Origin: Roseiarcus sp963764955
GTDB taxonomy: Bacteria > Pseudomonadota > Alphaproteobacteria > Rhizobiales > Beijerinckiaceae
Assembly: GCA_963764955.1 (NCBI GenBank)
Contig: CAVXVE010000004.1
Span: 1-64,000 of the forward strand
Reading direction: 5' to 3'
DNA: 64,000 nt
Shown: one piece after another, positions 22,349 through 32,808 of the stretch
How the letters are laid out: the number at the start of each line of letters is the position of its first letter
How positions within the stretch are numbered: position 1 is the first letter of the stretch
Notes under the pieces: generated by a model
The model's input: the letters and a program-made list of their open reading frames with translations, nothing else
Told to the model about the DNA's origin: nothing
The model's database searches: none
Made by a program: the position numbers and the translations under genes

Positions 22349-24724
22349 TGACCTGCGTCCTGCTGCGGGCCCTGATCCGGCGATTCGCGGTGATGGTGCT
22401 CGTCCTCGCGCCCCTTGCGCAAGCCCCAGACTTTCTGCATGGCCAAGAGACCTGCGGCTCCGAGGCCGGTAAAACCAATATCGGCAGAGCCTACACGCGT
22501 CCCCGCTGCGGTAAATGTCCGCAACGCGTTCATGATTGGCTCGCTTGCAGCCGCCATCTGGGCCGCTTTCTGATACAGAGCGGGATCGTCTGAGGCGAGC
22601 ATCTGCCCTATTTTTAAGGCCACTTTGGCGTCGATCTTGCCAGCAGCCTTGCGATAAAGGCCAAAGCCAAAGGCTGAACCGAGTATGAGTTTCGGATCAA
22701 CCTCGCCTTCCTTGAGATATTCGATGCCGCCGACTGCGCCGGCAACACCGGCACCACCACCGATATGACCACCAGCGCTCTTAGCCATTTCCTTGAGCCA
22801 ATTAGGCTCTTGCACCACCCGGCGCACGCGGTCGATACCTTCCTCGAATCGCAATTGCGCTTCAAGCTCGCCGGTCTTTTGCGGGCCCAATACCATCTCA
22901 ATTTTTCTACGCGGCAAGCCTTGGCGAAGAAAAACCGAATCAAGCACTTTGGACCTTGCGGTTAAATCAGCGCCGGGCGTAATGGCTTCGATCTGCGTTG
23001 CCAAATTGGAAGCAAAGCTGCGCTGAAATATCTGCTTTTCTTCAGGTTTGAACGCGGCGAAATTTCTTGCTGATTCGGTCAGGTCTTTTTCTTTTGATGT
23101 GACAAAATTCTTGCCAGCTTCCAAAGCATCCTCGGCACCAAAAAATGACGCAGCCGTGCGCCGCGCATCAGCAAATTCCGGTACTTGCTCGTCAAGTTGC
23201 TTAAGAAGGTTGTCACGAACCCCCGACAGCCTCGTGCGGGCCGCGCCCTTAGCGTTGTCGATTTCTTCCTTCAAACCCCGCTGCACATAATCCCAAAATT
23301 GAATATTCGGATAAGTCTCTACACCTGTCGGCCCCTTATTGAAAACCAATTGCCCGCTCGGTGTGATCGTCACTGATGGCTTGAAGTTGGTGAGGCCGTC
23401 ACGATATGCCCAATCCGATCCCTGCCTCACGGCATTGCCTATTGCTCTTTTGCCTGCGTCCGTGGCGGCGAATGCCTCTAAGCTATTGTCTGGCATATCG
23501 GGCGCGCCAACAGACCAAATAGGACGATCACCGGCCTCATAAGCTTTGGCGTATTTTACTGGATTGACCGCCGCCTTTTCTGCCGCAATACGATCTGCCT
23601 CTTCCGTATAATTCTTGCCACCCGCCAAACTGCGGATGTATTGCCCCATCCGTGCGGGCTGCTCTTCATACCGTGGATTGACCACATCGCGAATGGCTTG
23701 GCCACCTTCGGGCGAAGCTTTAGCTACCCTTTGCGCCAATCCGAGTGTTTGCTTGCCGCCCACGTCAGCCGTAATGACCGGCGTCGCAGCTCCCGGCGCA
23801 GGCATGCTCGGGCTAATCCCAACATCTGGTGTTGGAGCATGAATATCGCCGCGCAATGCGTTGGCGACCTGATGACCAACTTCCCAATCTGGATTAATTG
23901 CTCCGCGAACCAAGCCGCTCACTCTGCCAGCAACTTTAGATGCAACGCCTCCGATTGCTTCTGAGGCAACACGACCGCCAATACCCAAAATACCGCCCGT
24001 TGCGGCACCCTGGGCGGCCGCCTTCGGAACCTCTTCCGGCTTGCCTTCACTCAGCTTCTTACCGGATTCATAAAGAGCGTTCCCCGCACTGGTCGCCACT
24101 CCGCCACCAATGATTTTAGTGGCAAGACCTTCGAACTCCTTTCCGAATAAGGTGGCCGGCAATCGAGCCCGGCGATGACAATGCGGCGCCGAATTGGCCG
24201 GCGAGATAATAGCCGGCGTGCTGATCCCACGCCATTTGGTCATTGCCGATCATCGATTGCGCGCCTTTATTGTAGGCTTCGCGCGCGGCCGGGTCGGGGT
24301 GATTGCCAAAATGATCGTTCCACAAGCGAGACATTCCTTCGCCGATGGCCTCGCCACCTGGATTCTCGGAAGCCACACCGGCCATCGCCGCCGATGTGCC
24401 TGTGCCGCCGGGGGCTTCCCCGGCTGCCTTCAGACCGGCAATCGCTGGTGCCAATCCCTGCGTATAGAGGTCGACATAGCCGCGGGCTGCTGCTTCCGTG
24501 CGGCTAACGTCACGGGACGGCACCGCTGCTGTTTCGGTCGGTGGCTTCCAATCCTCATCGCTGTAAACGCCCGGTGTTTCCTTTTGTCGTGGATGAACAG
24601 TGATTGTGGGGAGACCGGTCGTAACATCAATTTTCGCGGGGACCTGCTCGGCAGCCATTGGGGGCGCCGGCGCTGTGGCGCCAGGAGGCGACCAATCCTC
24701 GTCTCGGTAAACGGCATTTGTCAT
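22345..24724 (-). CDS. large internal virion protein (one frameshift)
   Basis: The intact protein would be about 792 aa. The N-terminal part (from 24724; repeats of the YxDEDWxPP type at residues 5-12 and 55-62) runs to SSPGSIAG. The frame then changes near 24,160 into TLFGKEFEGLATKI and continues to 22345. The span is one base over a multiple of three, fitting one inserted C. Long helical regions and a Gly-rich membrane-like stretch (about 690-720) resemble podovirus ejection proteins. It sits directly downstream of the virion transglycosylase. Confidence 0.6.
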
Positions 24725-26913
24725 TTACATTTGCCACCCAGAGCACAACCATAACTGCCATCTGGCCGGCGATAGGGCTCTCCCGGTTCAAGACCTACTC
24801 CGCGTTGCCATTGAAAAAGTTCGTCCTGGGTTTTCAAGTTTTTGGGAGCATGGGGAGCACCAATCAAGTGCTGATTCGTTTCTTCTAGCTCGTTCCACAA
24901 CTGTCCGCCGCCATTCTCGCGCGGCGTTGCCAGATATTTATCCACCTTTTCATAAAATTTATCGTCGAGAAATTTTGGACCATTTGGATTGGCGCGATAG
25001 TCGCGCGCCATTTGTGCAATATGGCGATATTGCTCGCCCATTCGCAGCGTCATTTCTACAAGGTATCGATTACCGGCCGGCGTGTTGCCAAAATCCGCCG
25101 TAGCTTTATTTACGTTTTGAGCCTGTATTTGAAACGTCCGTGTTGCTTTGTCCCCGCCTTCTTTCTCAAGCATTTTTTGTAGGTTGAAAATTCCGAGCTT
25201 CAATTGCGCTGCATTTTTCTGAAACGCCTCCTGCATTTGGGCCGCACGCGGATTGCCGCCGACAGCCGCTTTAGCCCGATTGTAATCAAGTACGGAATGA
25301 GCACCAATTCCAGTCCACGGACCATTTGGGTTGTTTAATTGTGCATCGATAGCCTTCGCATACGGCTCGATGGCTTGGTTGTGGATCGTCTCAACGCCCT
25401 GAATGGCTCCGAAATGCTGTTCGCCTGCCGTCCTTCTTGCTTTTTCTATTTCCTGTCCTGCGGTATATTTTTCCAATGGCTCACCATACCGGTGCGCTAT
25501 TCTTTCCTCTGGTGTTTCCTCTGCCTGTTTGCGCAGCACTGCTTCTCGCTCTTTGATTCGACTTCTAAGATCGTCCGCTGTTTTTTGCAGATTTGCAGCG
25601 CGATCTTTGCCCCTGTCCATAGGCAAGGACGCCGCCCTTGTGGCTTGTTGTTCCACTGTACCAAGCGCTTTATTTAGATTGTCCAAGGTCGGATCGCCGA
25701 TGGTCGGATCGGCTGGCGGCGGCAAGGGCTGACGTGGCGCCGGCTCTGTAGTTGGACCAGTAGATGCGGGCGCTTCTTGTTGTATGACGCCGGGCGCCGG
25801 AATGGCGGCGCCGCCACGTCCGGCAGTTTGCGGCACGCCGCCGGATGGCGGCGGTACCGGACCGGGCTGACCGGCAACACCTCTTCCAGATGCGGCGCCG
25901 CCAGCGGCGGCTCTTTCATCTGGCGATTGTCCCGCTGCTTGTTGTGGCGCGCCGGTACTTACGGGAGCGCGGTCAGAAGCACCTGACGCTTGACCCATGG
26001 CGGCCGGACTGCCCGCTTGACTACCTGCGTGTGCTGCAATAGCGCGCGGCTGCGCGTTGTTATCAAAGCGGCCGGCCCAATGCTGCACGAATGCACCAGC
26101 CGGAGCATTAGGATTGCCGCCATTAGCGGCAATATTGCGTGGCGGTACTAACTGGCCAGCCGGCACATTGGGGTTTGTCAAAAGCTTGATAGCACCACTA
26201 ACGCCTTGCTGGTGGGCTAAGTAAAGCGTTCCTGCCGTCACCGGCAATCCAGCAGCCTTGAGCGCCGCCGCATTATCGCTGGCTAACCGTCCAGCAGCGT
26301 CGGCACTAGCAACCGGATCGAAGGGATTTTTCAGCCCATATTGCCGAGCCGTCGACGGGATGAACTGGAACTGCCCAGCAGCGTGCGAGAGTTCATTATA
26401 AGCGCGCGGATTATGGCTGCTCTCTAGTCCGGCCGTGGTTGCCATATAACCAGCAGGCAGTCCATATTTGTCCTCGGTGTCTTGGTAAAGTTTGGCATAC
26501 TGCGCTGGCGCAGGAGGAGGCCGTGCAGCACTTACTGACGCCCCTGACGCCCCTGACGCCCCTGGCGCCGCTCCTTGCTGCGGCGCGCCAGCAACTCCAG
26601 CCGGAGGAAGTGGAGGAAGACCGCGCGCCGCTCTATTCGCATTCTCAATAACTGCGGCATCGCCCTCTGCCTGATCGCTATTTACCATATAAGGCAAAAG
26701 CGCCTGTGCGGCCGGAAGCCCCCCAAACTGGACCGTCCGCTTCAACATTTCTTGCGTATCGGGCTTGCCGTGGGCATCCAGCGGAATGCCGCCAGCAAAG
26801 GCATTCATTGATCGGCTTTTGTAAAAATCGTCTGCAATTTTTCCAAAATCCAGCAATGGCGCCGCATAGGCCCCCGGCGCAGTCGGCATGAAGAAATCTT
26901 GCGGCCCAGCCAC
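24721..26913 (-). CDS. virion lytic transglycosylase (SLT domain) protein
   Basis: A 730-aa protein. The transglycosylase domain (about residues 140-260) has MATTAGLESSHNPRAYN with the probable catalytic Glu164, then AAGQFQFIPSTARQYG. It is flanked by Ala/Pro/Gly-rich linkers and a long helical C-terminus. Such proteins are ejected with the DNA and locally open the cell wall during infection. The gene overlaps its neighbours by a few bases. Its AG-rich linker contains a 9-bp tandem repeat (GASGASGAS). Confidence 0.75.
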   Translation of the reverse strand: MAGPQDFFMPTAPGAYAAPLLDFGKIADDFYKSRSMNAFAGGIPLDAHGKPDTQEMLKRTVQFGGLPAAQALLPYMVNSDQAEGDAAVIENANRAARGLPPLPPAGVAGAPQQGAAPGASGASGASVSAARPPPAPAQYAKLYQDTEDKYGLPAGYMATTAGLESSHNPRAYNELSHAAGQFQFIPSTARQYGLKNPFDPVASADAAGRLASDNAAALKAAGLPVTAGTLYLAHQQGVSGAIKLLTNPNVPAGQLVPPRNIAANGGNPNAPAGAFVQHWAGRFDNNAQPRAIAAHAGSQAGSPAAMGQASGASDRAPVSTGAPQQAAGQSPDERAAAGGAASGRGVAGQPGPVPPPSGGVPQTAGRGGAAIPAPGVIQQEAPASTGPTTEPAPRQPLPPPADPTIGDPTLDNLNKALGTVEQQATRAASLPMDRGKDRAANLQKTADDLRSRIKEREAVLRKQAEETPEERIAHRYGEPLEKYTAGQEIEKARRTAGEQHFGAIQGVETIHNQAIEPYAKAIDAQLNNPNGPWTGIGAHSVLDYNRAKAAVGGNPRAAQMQEAFQKNAAQLKLGIFNLQKMLEKEGGDKATRTFQIQAQNVNKATADFGNTPAGNRYLVEMTLRMGEQYRHIAQMARDYRANPNGPKFLDDKFYEKVDKYLATPRENGGGQLWNELEETNQHLIGAPHAPKNLKTQDELFQWQRGVGLEPGEPYRRPDGSYGCALGGKCK

Positions 26914-26914
26914 G

Positions 26915-27133
26915 TTATGCTCTCTCTTTCACTTGGCAGGATTTCAAAAGAGCGACAAGAAAATCCAAACGGCTATAAATATGACCGTGCCGTTCGCTTT
27001 CTTTCAGGCAATAGTCCAGAACTTGCGCCAAGGCTCTGGCGTCATCGCCGCGAATGAATATGCCCGGCCAATCATCGCCAAACCGAACAACCCCGGTTTC
27101 AACGCGCGGTGATTGTTCGCTCACCCTGCGCAT
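26915..27133 (-). CDS. small conserved phage protein, 72 aa
   Basis: A 72-aa protein centred on GVVRFGDDWPGIFIRGDDAR, a sequence type common as a small gene among podovirus structural genes. It ends one base before the transglycosylase start. Function unknown; probably soluble. Confidence 0.55.
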   Translation of the reverse strand: MRRVSEQSPRVETGVVRFGDDWPGIFIRGDDARALAQVLDYCLKESERHGHIYSRLDFLVALLKSCQVKERA

Positions 27134-27511
27134 TTATTGACCGTAGCCCTGCGGCAGAATGTTCATTGGTGGCCCCGGCTGCTGCGGCATGGGCTGCAAT
27201 TGCTGCGGCACGATTGACCCCGGCGTGGGCGGCGTAGCAATCGGCCCTGGCTGGCCAGCAACTCCCGGCTGCTGGCCGACGCCATAGCGTTGCGCCTGCT
27301 GGCGATATTGTTCGATGAGCCTGCCGAGTTCTCCGCCAAAAGTTTTCATGATATTTGGATCAATACCGCCTTGCGGATTAGTGGATGCCTGCTGCTTGGT
27401 CGCTGGCTTCTGACCGGCCTGAGCCAATTGCATGAGCGACTTGATATCAACTGCCGATGGATTGAAGTTCAAGTCGGTCGGCCGATAAAATTGGAACTGG
27501 TTATCAGGCAT
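27134..27511 (-). CDS. Pro/Gln-rich virion-associated protein
   Basis: A 125-aa protein starting at the ATG at 27511 (MPDNQFQFYRPTDLNF). The N-terminal half is helical; the C-terminal half is Gln/Pro/Gly-rich and disordered. The ATG lies inside the end of the upstream KE-repeat gene (8-base overlap). Changing the repeat number would not alter this start. Unknown role. Confidence 0.5.
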   Translation of the reverse strand: MPDNQFQFYRPTDLNFNPSAVDIKSLMQLAQAGQKPATKQQASTNPQGGIDPNIMKTFGGELGRLIEQYRQQAQRYGVGQQPGVAGQPGPIATPPTPGSIVPQQLQPMPQQPGPPMNILPQGYGQ

Positions 27512-27890
27512 CGGCTTTTTCCTTCTCTTTTTCTTTCTCTTTCTCTTTCTCTTTCTCTTTCTTGACTTCCGGCAACGCATTGCGATCCAGCGGCCCGGTT
27601 ATCATCAGGGCCTTCTCGATGGCATCGGCGAGCTGCGCCATGACGGCATGAGAGCCGCGCAGATGTGCCACCACAACACTGCGAGTGCGGACTTCCGATT
27701 TGCCGTTGGCCGATACCGGCACGACAACATTAGCGGCAAGCTCGATCTGCACATTGACGCCGATCACGCCATAAGCCACGGCTCCATCGAAATAGATGAA
27801 CGGTGCAACATCGCCGCCGTGCGATTGCACCAACGGCATTGGCTTGCCGTGCTCTTGCGGCAGTTCGCGATTGCGTTTGTTGACGGCCAT
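27504..27890 (-). CDS. phage protein with Lys-Glu repeat tail
   Basis: A 128-aa protein. Residues 1-105 form a folded domain (VVVAHLRGSHAVMAQLADAI), and the C-terminus is an alternating Lys-Glu run encoded by a hexanucleotide repeat. The first ATG overlaps the previous gene's stop. Because the repeat unit is six bases, length changes stay in frame and only alter the charged tail. Function unknown. Confidence 0.55.
   Translation of the reverse strand: MAVNKRNRELPQEHGKPMPLVQSHGGDVAPFIYFDGAVAYGVIGVNVQIELAANVVVPVSANGKSEVRTRSVVVAHLRGSHAVMAQLADAIEKALMITGPLDRNALPEVKKEKEKEKEKEKEKEKADA
27520..27565 (-). repeat. hexanucleotide tandem repeat (GAGAAA)n
   Basis: About seven near-perfect copies of TTTCTC on the + strand, encoding Lys-Glu pairs on the - strand. 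Such repeats expand and contract by slippage. Confidence 0.75.
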
Positions 27891-28835
27891 CAGGCGGCAA
27901 TCTCCATCAACTCTTGCGCATACGGCCGAGCCGTTGGCGGCGGCTCGTAGCGCTCGCGAGTGAATTCCAGAATCTTGGCGGCACGCTCGGTGGCACGGCG
28001 ATAGTCGACGCCCTTCAAATCGCCGATGGCGTCGAACACCGCTTCGGGCGTAGTGTCCTCCACTTCCTGAGCAATGAGGCCGATCTGATGCCGCGGGTCT
28101 CCAGCATAGCGGTATCGGAAAACAGTCTCTCCGGAGGCCAGCGCGCCGACCGGCTCGATATCTTCTTTAACTCTGCAATCGGAGAGGAAGCCCCAAGGCA
28201 CCGCCAGCGAGGCTGCCTAGCGCGTTGAATTGATTGGCTCCGGCCGAATATTGGGCAAGTTGCGGCGGCGGCATTGGCTTGTGCGCTCGTCAGCGCGCCG
28301 CCGTAATACATATTGCCGATATTGTCGTACCCGCTGCACGCCTTGGCCGATGCCCATGTTGGTTTGGCAATCTGGCCGCCGGTATTCTGCGCCAGGCCGA
28401 GATAGGGCTGCAAATTCTGCATGTAATTCTGGAATGTCGAACCAGCCAAGCCCTGATTGCACTTGGACTAGGTCCATCGCTTCATTGCCGGAACCAGTGC
28501 CGCCAGTTGCCGCATTCTGCGCGGTGATGCCGTTATCGCCCTGCTGCAATTGAAACTGATAACCGGGCGTTTGCTGAAGTTGTTGCGCTATCCGCTGAGT
28601 GGCACCAGGAACGTTGCCTAAGCCAAGCGCGCTGCCATAAGCATTGACACCTTGCGTCGCAGCGCCAAAATTCCGTTGCCAGCGGCGCTAGAGCTTGCGC
28701 GCCATATTGCTGTAGATTTTGTACTCCACCGAGATACCAAGGCAGCGCTTGCGCTTCGCCGGCTGCAACGCCGGTCGTAATCGCGCCAGCGGCAGCATTG
28801 GCTGCGGCGGTCGAGAACGGACTGAAAATACTCAT
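27890..28835 (-). pseudogene. virion protein with C-terminal S74 chaperone domain, multiply frameshifted
   Basis: The start MSIFSPFSTAAANAAAGAI at 28835 and the end at 27890 belong to one gene of about 315 codons, but at least four frame changes (near 28,660, 28,450, 28,340 and 28,210) break it. The C-terminal part (SDCRVKEDIEPVG, YRYAGDPRHQIGLIAQEVE, GVDYRRATERA) is a Peptidase_S74 intramolecular chaperone domain, which helps trimeric fibres fold and then cleaves itself off. The upstream part is Ala/Gln-rich. The indels may be sequencing errors. Confidence 0.6.
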
Positions 28836-31218
28836 ATGACCCTCACCATGACAACGCTGCCATTGCGATAAAAACCATTCACTGGAACTCCGGCTGTTGC
28901 CGCCGCCGAATCGTTGGCGGCGTTGACCAGCGGTGCATATTGGGCGGTTCGGAACATTTTATCGAGGGCCACTAAATAGTTCCGCCAAAGGATGCTGAAA
29001 ACACCATCCTTGTCGAGCACTTGCGAGTTGGTGGCTGGCTGTGGTGGAACTGATACGGCTGCGGGCATTAGTTGGGGATTCCCGGTAAGGTCGCTCTGCG
29101 TTCCTTTCAGAAACGCCGTATAGACCGGCGCGGTCACGTCGAGGCGCCAGCGGCGACCAATCTGTCCGGTCATGCCGGCATTCTTGACCGAAACGCGCCC
29201 GGTCTTGATCACGGAAATCTGGCCCAGATCGCGAATCACTGGCGGCCGATAGAACACGCCGCCGTCATCAGACCAGGAAATAGCGACCGACGGCGCCAGC
29301 AAATTCGACAGCACTTGCAGGTCGGTCACCGTGCCGCCGCTCGTCCAGTCGTTGACGAAGGTGGCGGAATTTCGAGGTGCGTGCCATCAATGACCGTAAT
29401 CGGCCATGTGCCGTTGGCCTCCATGGTGCCACCGACATTAGCCACCGTGGCCTGATCGCCGGTGTTGGCGCCCAGCGTTGAAACCACCGTAAGCCGCACC
29501 ACGCCGCCATTGCCGGCGGCCGTGCCGGTGACCGTCAGCACCCGCGCAGGCGACTGGCGTGCCGACACCGCTGACGAAATGGAAATCCGCGCGCACGACG
29601 CGGGCTCGCACCGGAAACTTGTCGACGAGTGCCGGTTTCGATCCGCATCAACATTTGGACGGCCGTGCTCACCCAAGTGTATCGGGTCCTGGATCAGCAC
29701 ATCGGCATTATTGGTGACGTCAATGAAGTGAATCGCGGTCGATTGCGTATCGCCGAGCAGCCATTTGCCGAAGGCCAGATGACCGCCCACGCCGCGCCAT
29801 TGGCCGAGTGCGCCATTGGATTGCAGCGATTGGCGCTCGAACCATTTCTGAGGTGTCGAGATGGAATTGCCACGTCCATTTGGACGACGACAGTACCCAG
29901 ACCTTTCTTGCCGGCAAAGATATACACCGCGGCGCGCAGCGTATCGCCAGCGCGAAATTGCGTCTTCGATCAACCGGTTGAGATCGGGCGGCGAAACTTG
30001 GGTCGGCGATACCGAGCCTTGCGGCAGCCGATAAACGGAGAAATCCTGCGCCACCCACAACAGATCGTCAAAGCCAGTCTCAAACCCGGCAATGGCGCTC
30101 GCCTGCAGCAAGCCGTAGCCGAGAATGGCCTGGCGGCCGTAGGGAAAGGCCGGTGCCGGATTGGCCTGATCGTTCCAAATCTCGATCGAGCCCGTGGTGA
30201 AGAAGAACATATAGCCCGAGAAGGCAATGCCGCGCAGCAAGGTGACGTCGGCCTTGGCCTCGATACGGCCAAACGTCAGCGCATTCTGCGTCAGCGAATT
30301 GATGCCCGAGGCATAAACGCTGCCGTTGGCCGTGGTGAAAAAGAAATAACCGTCCTGAAACGACACGCTATTGACCGCCGGCAGATTGGTCTGACCGTTG
30401 TAGAAGGTCGGCGCGCCGGTGAACGTACCGGCAACGCCGGCGCCGCCCGACATGAGGCCGCTGGCCGGCGTGAAACGTTCCGGTAATGCGATTACCGGTC
30501 GAAACGAGATTGTCGACCGTGGTTTGATTGCCGATAATGCCGACCTGGTCGATGGTGATAGTGGCACTGGTGCCACCGACATTGGAAGCGCTGACATTAC
30601 CGGCCGACAGCACCGCATTGGCATTGATGGCCGTCACCAAAGCGGTGGCGGCCGCGATCGCCGTGCCGCCAGCACCGAGCGCGGCCGAGGTCACCGTCAC
30701 CGGTCATTGGCCATGTCCCGGCAAGCGTTTCCGCAGGATTGGTGAAATCAATCGATACCGTATCGCCGGCATTCGACGTGCCGACCAGCGCCAGCGTCAA
30801 CGTGGCATCGAGAATGGCGCTATTGAGAACGTAAGCGCCCTGAATTGGATCGACCGCGACCACATCCGGCGAGGTTGCGTTCTGATTCTCGGCGATCGAG
30901 ATTGCATCAACGCCCGGAAAGGCTCCAAGGTTGGTAGCCGCGCCGCCGCTGGTCAGGGTCACCGCTTGGCCGGCAAAAGCCTCATAGCTGATGCCGCCGG
31001 CCTCGATGCCGCCGCGGTAGCCGGTCTGGCCGGTCAACGAGAACTGCGTCAGTCCCGGCAGGCGCCGCCATACCACGCCATCGCGCGGCGCGGTGGCGCC
31101 GCCTTGCTGCGGATCACCTAATTGCTCAGCGCAAGCAATTGATCAGACGGCCGGCGGATTCCTGCGGATTGGCACCCGGGAAGCTGGATAGAGGCATCGG
31201 GATTGTGACAGGCGGCAC
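28832..31218 (-). pseudogene. P22 gp10-like DNA stabilization protein, multiply frameshifted
   Basis: One long gene can be traced. GTG at 31218 (PPVTIPMPLSSFPGANPQES) leads into GDPQQGGATAPRDGVVWRRL, then GYGLLQASAIAGFETGFDDL and LLWVAQDFSVYRLPQGSVSP, and ends as a domain with IGRRWRLDVTAPVY. Frame changes occur near 31,140, 30,700, 30,480, 29,960, 29,730 and 29,370. The central part resembles the P22 tail-accessory protein gp10 that plugs the portal. At about 790 codons it is longer than P22 gp10, with Thr/Gly-rich Ig-like inserts. It is preceded by a gp4-like gene, as in P22. Confidence 0.55.
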
Positions 31219-31319
31219 ACAGACACCTCATAATAATATGTTGCAAACGAGCGTTTCCCCTGTCGGTCGACCGCGATTGATCTGACGCAGGCTTTTGGCT
31301 GCCGCGCCGGAGCCGACAT
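31143..31319 (-). CDS. possible small gene overlapping the gp10-like start
   Basis: A 58-codon frame starting on the last base of the gp4-like stop. Its first half (VRSIAVDRQGKRSFATYYYE) looks like a real basic peptide and its second half overlaps the gp10-like gene in another frame. It may end earlier if an indel is present. Low certainty. Confidence 0.3.
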   Translation of the reverse strand: MSAPARQPKACVRSIAVDRQGKRSFATYYYEVSVCRLSQSRCLYPASRVPIRRNPPAV

Positions 31320-31627
31320 CAGACGCCCTGCACGCCACCCAGCCCCTTGTTGATCAGCTTGACGTATTCTTCGGCGGACTGGCCAAACTTTGTCGCGCAT
31401 TCTCCGGCAACGATATCGGCCAAGTCGGAAAACCAAACACCGGGGATATTGTGCGGATCTGGCACCTCGCAAATGTCCAGAGCATTGAGCTTGCGAAAGA
31501 TAGCGACGAGCTTTTCGTCGACGTAGTTGAAATCCTCGACATCGGGCTGCTGGCCGGCGACCAGCACGCCGAGATTGGCCAGCGCTTCGACTATCAAATC
31601 ATTCGACTTGCGATATTGGCCGGTCAT
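31319..31627 (-). CDS. P22 gp4-like head-completion protein
   Basis: A 102-aa helical protein: SNDLIVEALANLGVLVAGQQ, then FNYVDEKLVAIFRKLNAL, the pattern of gp4-type tail accessory factors that bind below the portal. It starts in an ATGA overlap and precedes the gp10-like gene, matching the P22 order portal, scaffold, coat, gp4, gp10. Assignment is by pattern and context. Confidence 0.55.
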   Translation of the reverse strand: MTGQYRKSNDLIVEALANLGVLVAGQQPDVEDFNYVDEKLVAIFRKLNALDICEVPDPHNIPGVWFSDLADIVAGECATKFGQSAEEYVKLINKGLGGVQGV

Positions 31628-31794
31628 TGCGGTACCACGACGTAACTGTAAACTTGATAGACTTCGTCAACGACAACCAGCGAATAGCTCACTGCGCATG
31701 GTGAGCGAGCCTTAAATCCAAAGCGTTTCCGCCAGCACGGCCAATTCAATTGCCTTGGCTCGCTGAACGGATTGAACGGCACGAATTGGCTCAT
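31624..31794 (-). CDS. hypothetical 56-aa phage protein
   Basis: A 56-aa beta-type protein (SYSLVVVDEVYQVYSYVVV at the C-terminus) beginning MSQFVPFNPFSEP at the ATG at 31794. ATGA-type overlaps on both sides support it. Function unknown. Confidence 0.5.
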   Translation of the reverse strand: MSQFVPFNPFSEPRQLNWPCWRKRFGFKARSPCAVSYSLVVVDEVYQVYSYVVVPQ

Positions 31795-31973
31795 GCCGGC
31801 TCCCGCGCCCACAAGTCATCAAATAGCCAATCCAGCGTATCAGCCAGAAAGCCATCATCGGCCGAAAGAGCCATTGATTTCAATTCGCGCTTGGCTTCCT
31901 CTTTGGATGCCGCAGCTAATCGTATCGAATGGCGCTGATCGCCATATTCTATTGTGAGAGTTACGGTGTTCAT
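31791..31973 (-). CDS. hypothetical 60-aa phage protein
   Basis: A 60-aa protein with an N-terminal beta hairpin (VTLTIEYGDQRHSIRL) followed by a helix (SKEEAKRELKSMAL) and an acidic end. Overlaps both neighbours by four bases. Function unknown. Confidence 0.55.
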   Translation of the reverse strand: MNTVTLTIEYGDQRHSIRLAAASKEEAKRELKSMALSADDGFLADTLDWLFDDLWAREPA

Positions 31974-32569
31974 GCGGCACGCTGCTTATCAAGCTCGGCG
32001 CACTCGACGCGGCGGGCATCGAAGAATGGCCGCAGAAAGCCAATATCGGCCGGCGAACAACCGCAGCGCTGACGCAAGCCTTCCTCGCCAACCCATCTTT
32101 TGTCCATCGAATCGGCCGACATCGACACCGAAATCCAGTTGATGCAGTAGCCGCGATAGGCGTCAGAATCTTCCGGCAATCGCTCGTGCGGCTTGACCTT
32201 GGCGGGACGCACGCCGTCGATATCGAAATACGGATTGCCGGCGAGCACAACCGGTACCGGCACACGCTTAGGCACCGCCTTGGACCGCACGCCGTCCGGC
32301 GTGTCGAACTGCTCAACCAAAAGCTGCTCAATGGTATGCGAATACGGCATCTCCGTCGGGACATTGGCCTTGAAGCGAATGCCAGCAAAGACATTCTCCG
32401 GCGGATCGCCGTATTCCAGCGGAACATAGGTGATCATGGCGGACTTCTTCGATTGTGTCGGTGCCTGAGCCGGTGCAGCTTCGGTCATTGGCTTGTGCTC
32501 TGAAGTGCGCGGCGTCAGCACACGCTTATAGGGACTTATTGATTGCGCTGGATCGTACATGGTTCCCAT
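31970..32569 (-). CDS. hypothetical phage structural-region protein, 199 aa
   Basis: A 199-aa soluble protein with a basic N-terminal 45 residues, then ITYVPLEYGDPPENVFAGIR and a Cys/Trp-containing C-terminal part (YCINWISVSMSADSMDKRWV). An ATG at about 32,486 could also serve as start. It lies between capsid-decorating candidates and the head-completion gene. I do not recognise the family. Confidence 0.55.
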   Translation of the reverse strand: MGTMYDPAQSISPYKRVLTPRTSEHKPMTEAAPAQAPTQSKKSAMITYVPLEYGDPPENVFAGIRFKANVPTEMPYSHTIEQLLVEQFDTPDGVRSKAVPKRVPVPVVLAGNPYFDIDGVRPAKVKPHERLPEDSDAYRGYCINWISVSMSADSMDKRWVGEEGLRQRCGCSPADIGFLRPFFDARRVECAELDKQRAA

Positions 32570-32586
32570 TGGGCGTCCCTTGCAAA

Positions 32587-32799
32587 TTAGGTGCTTATCT
32601 TAGACCAACTGGTATTCGCAGAGCCGGCCACACCGGTCGACATATACCAAACCGAATTTGTCGTGTCGAAGCACAATTGTCCGAGATATTCGGGGGTTAC
32701 AGCACCTGACGGCGAGCCGGCCGATGTTGCAATGCCGATCGTCTGCATATTCTGGAACAGATAATTCTGCGGCAGTTCGTTCGGACCAAGTTGGGCCAT
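32587..32799 (-). CDS. small virion-associated protein, 70 aa
   Basis: A 70-aa protein (GAVTPEYLGQLCFDTTNSVW then YMSTGVAG) with the look of short fibre or head-fibre modules that read TPxxxGQLxxDTTN. It ends before a 17-bp gap and starts nine bases after the next gene. Probably structural. Confidence 0.5.
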   Translation of the reverse strand: MAQLGPNELPQNYLFQNMQTIGIATSAGSPSGAVTPEYLGQLCFDTTNSVWYMSTGVAGSANTSWSKIST

Positions 32800-32808
32800 T
32801 GGCTTACC

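Noticed and set aside
29629..30486. + strand frame of 285 codons inside the late region
   Set aside because: Antisense to the gp10-like gene, whose protein features are clear despite indels.
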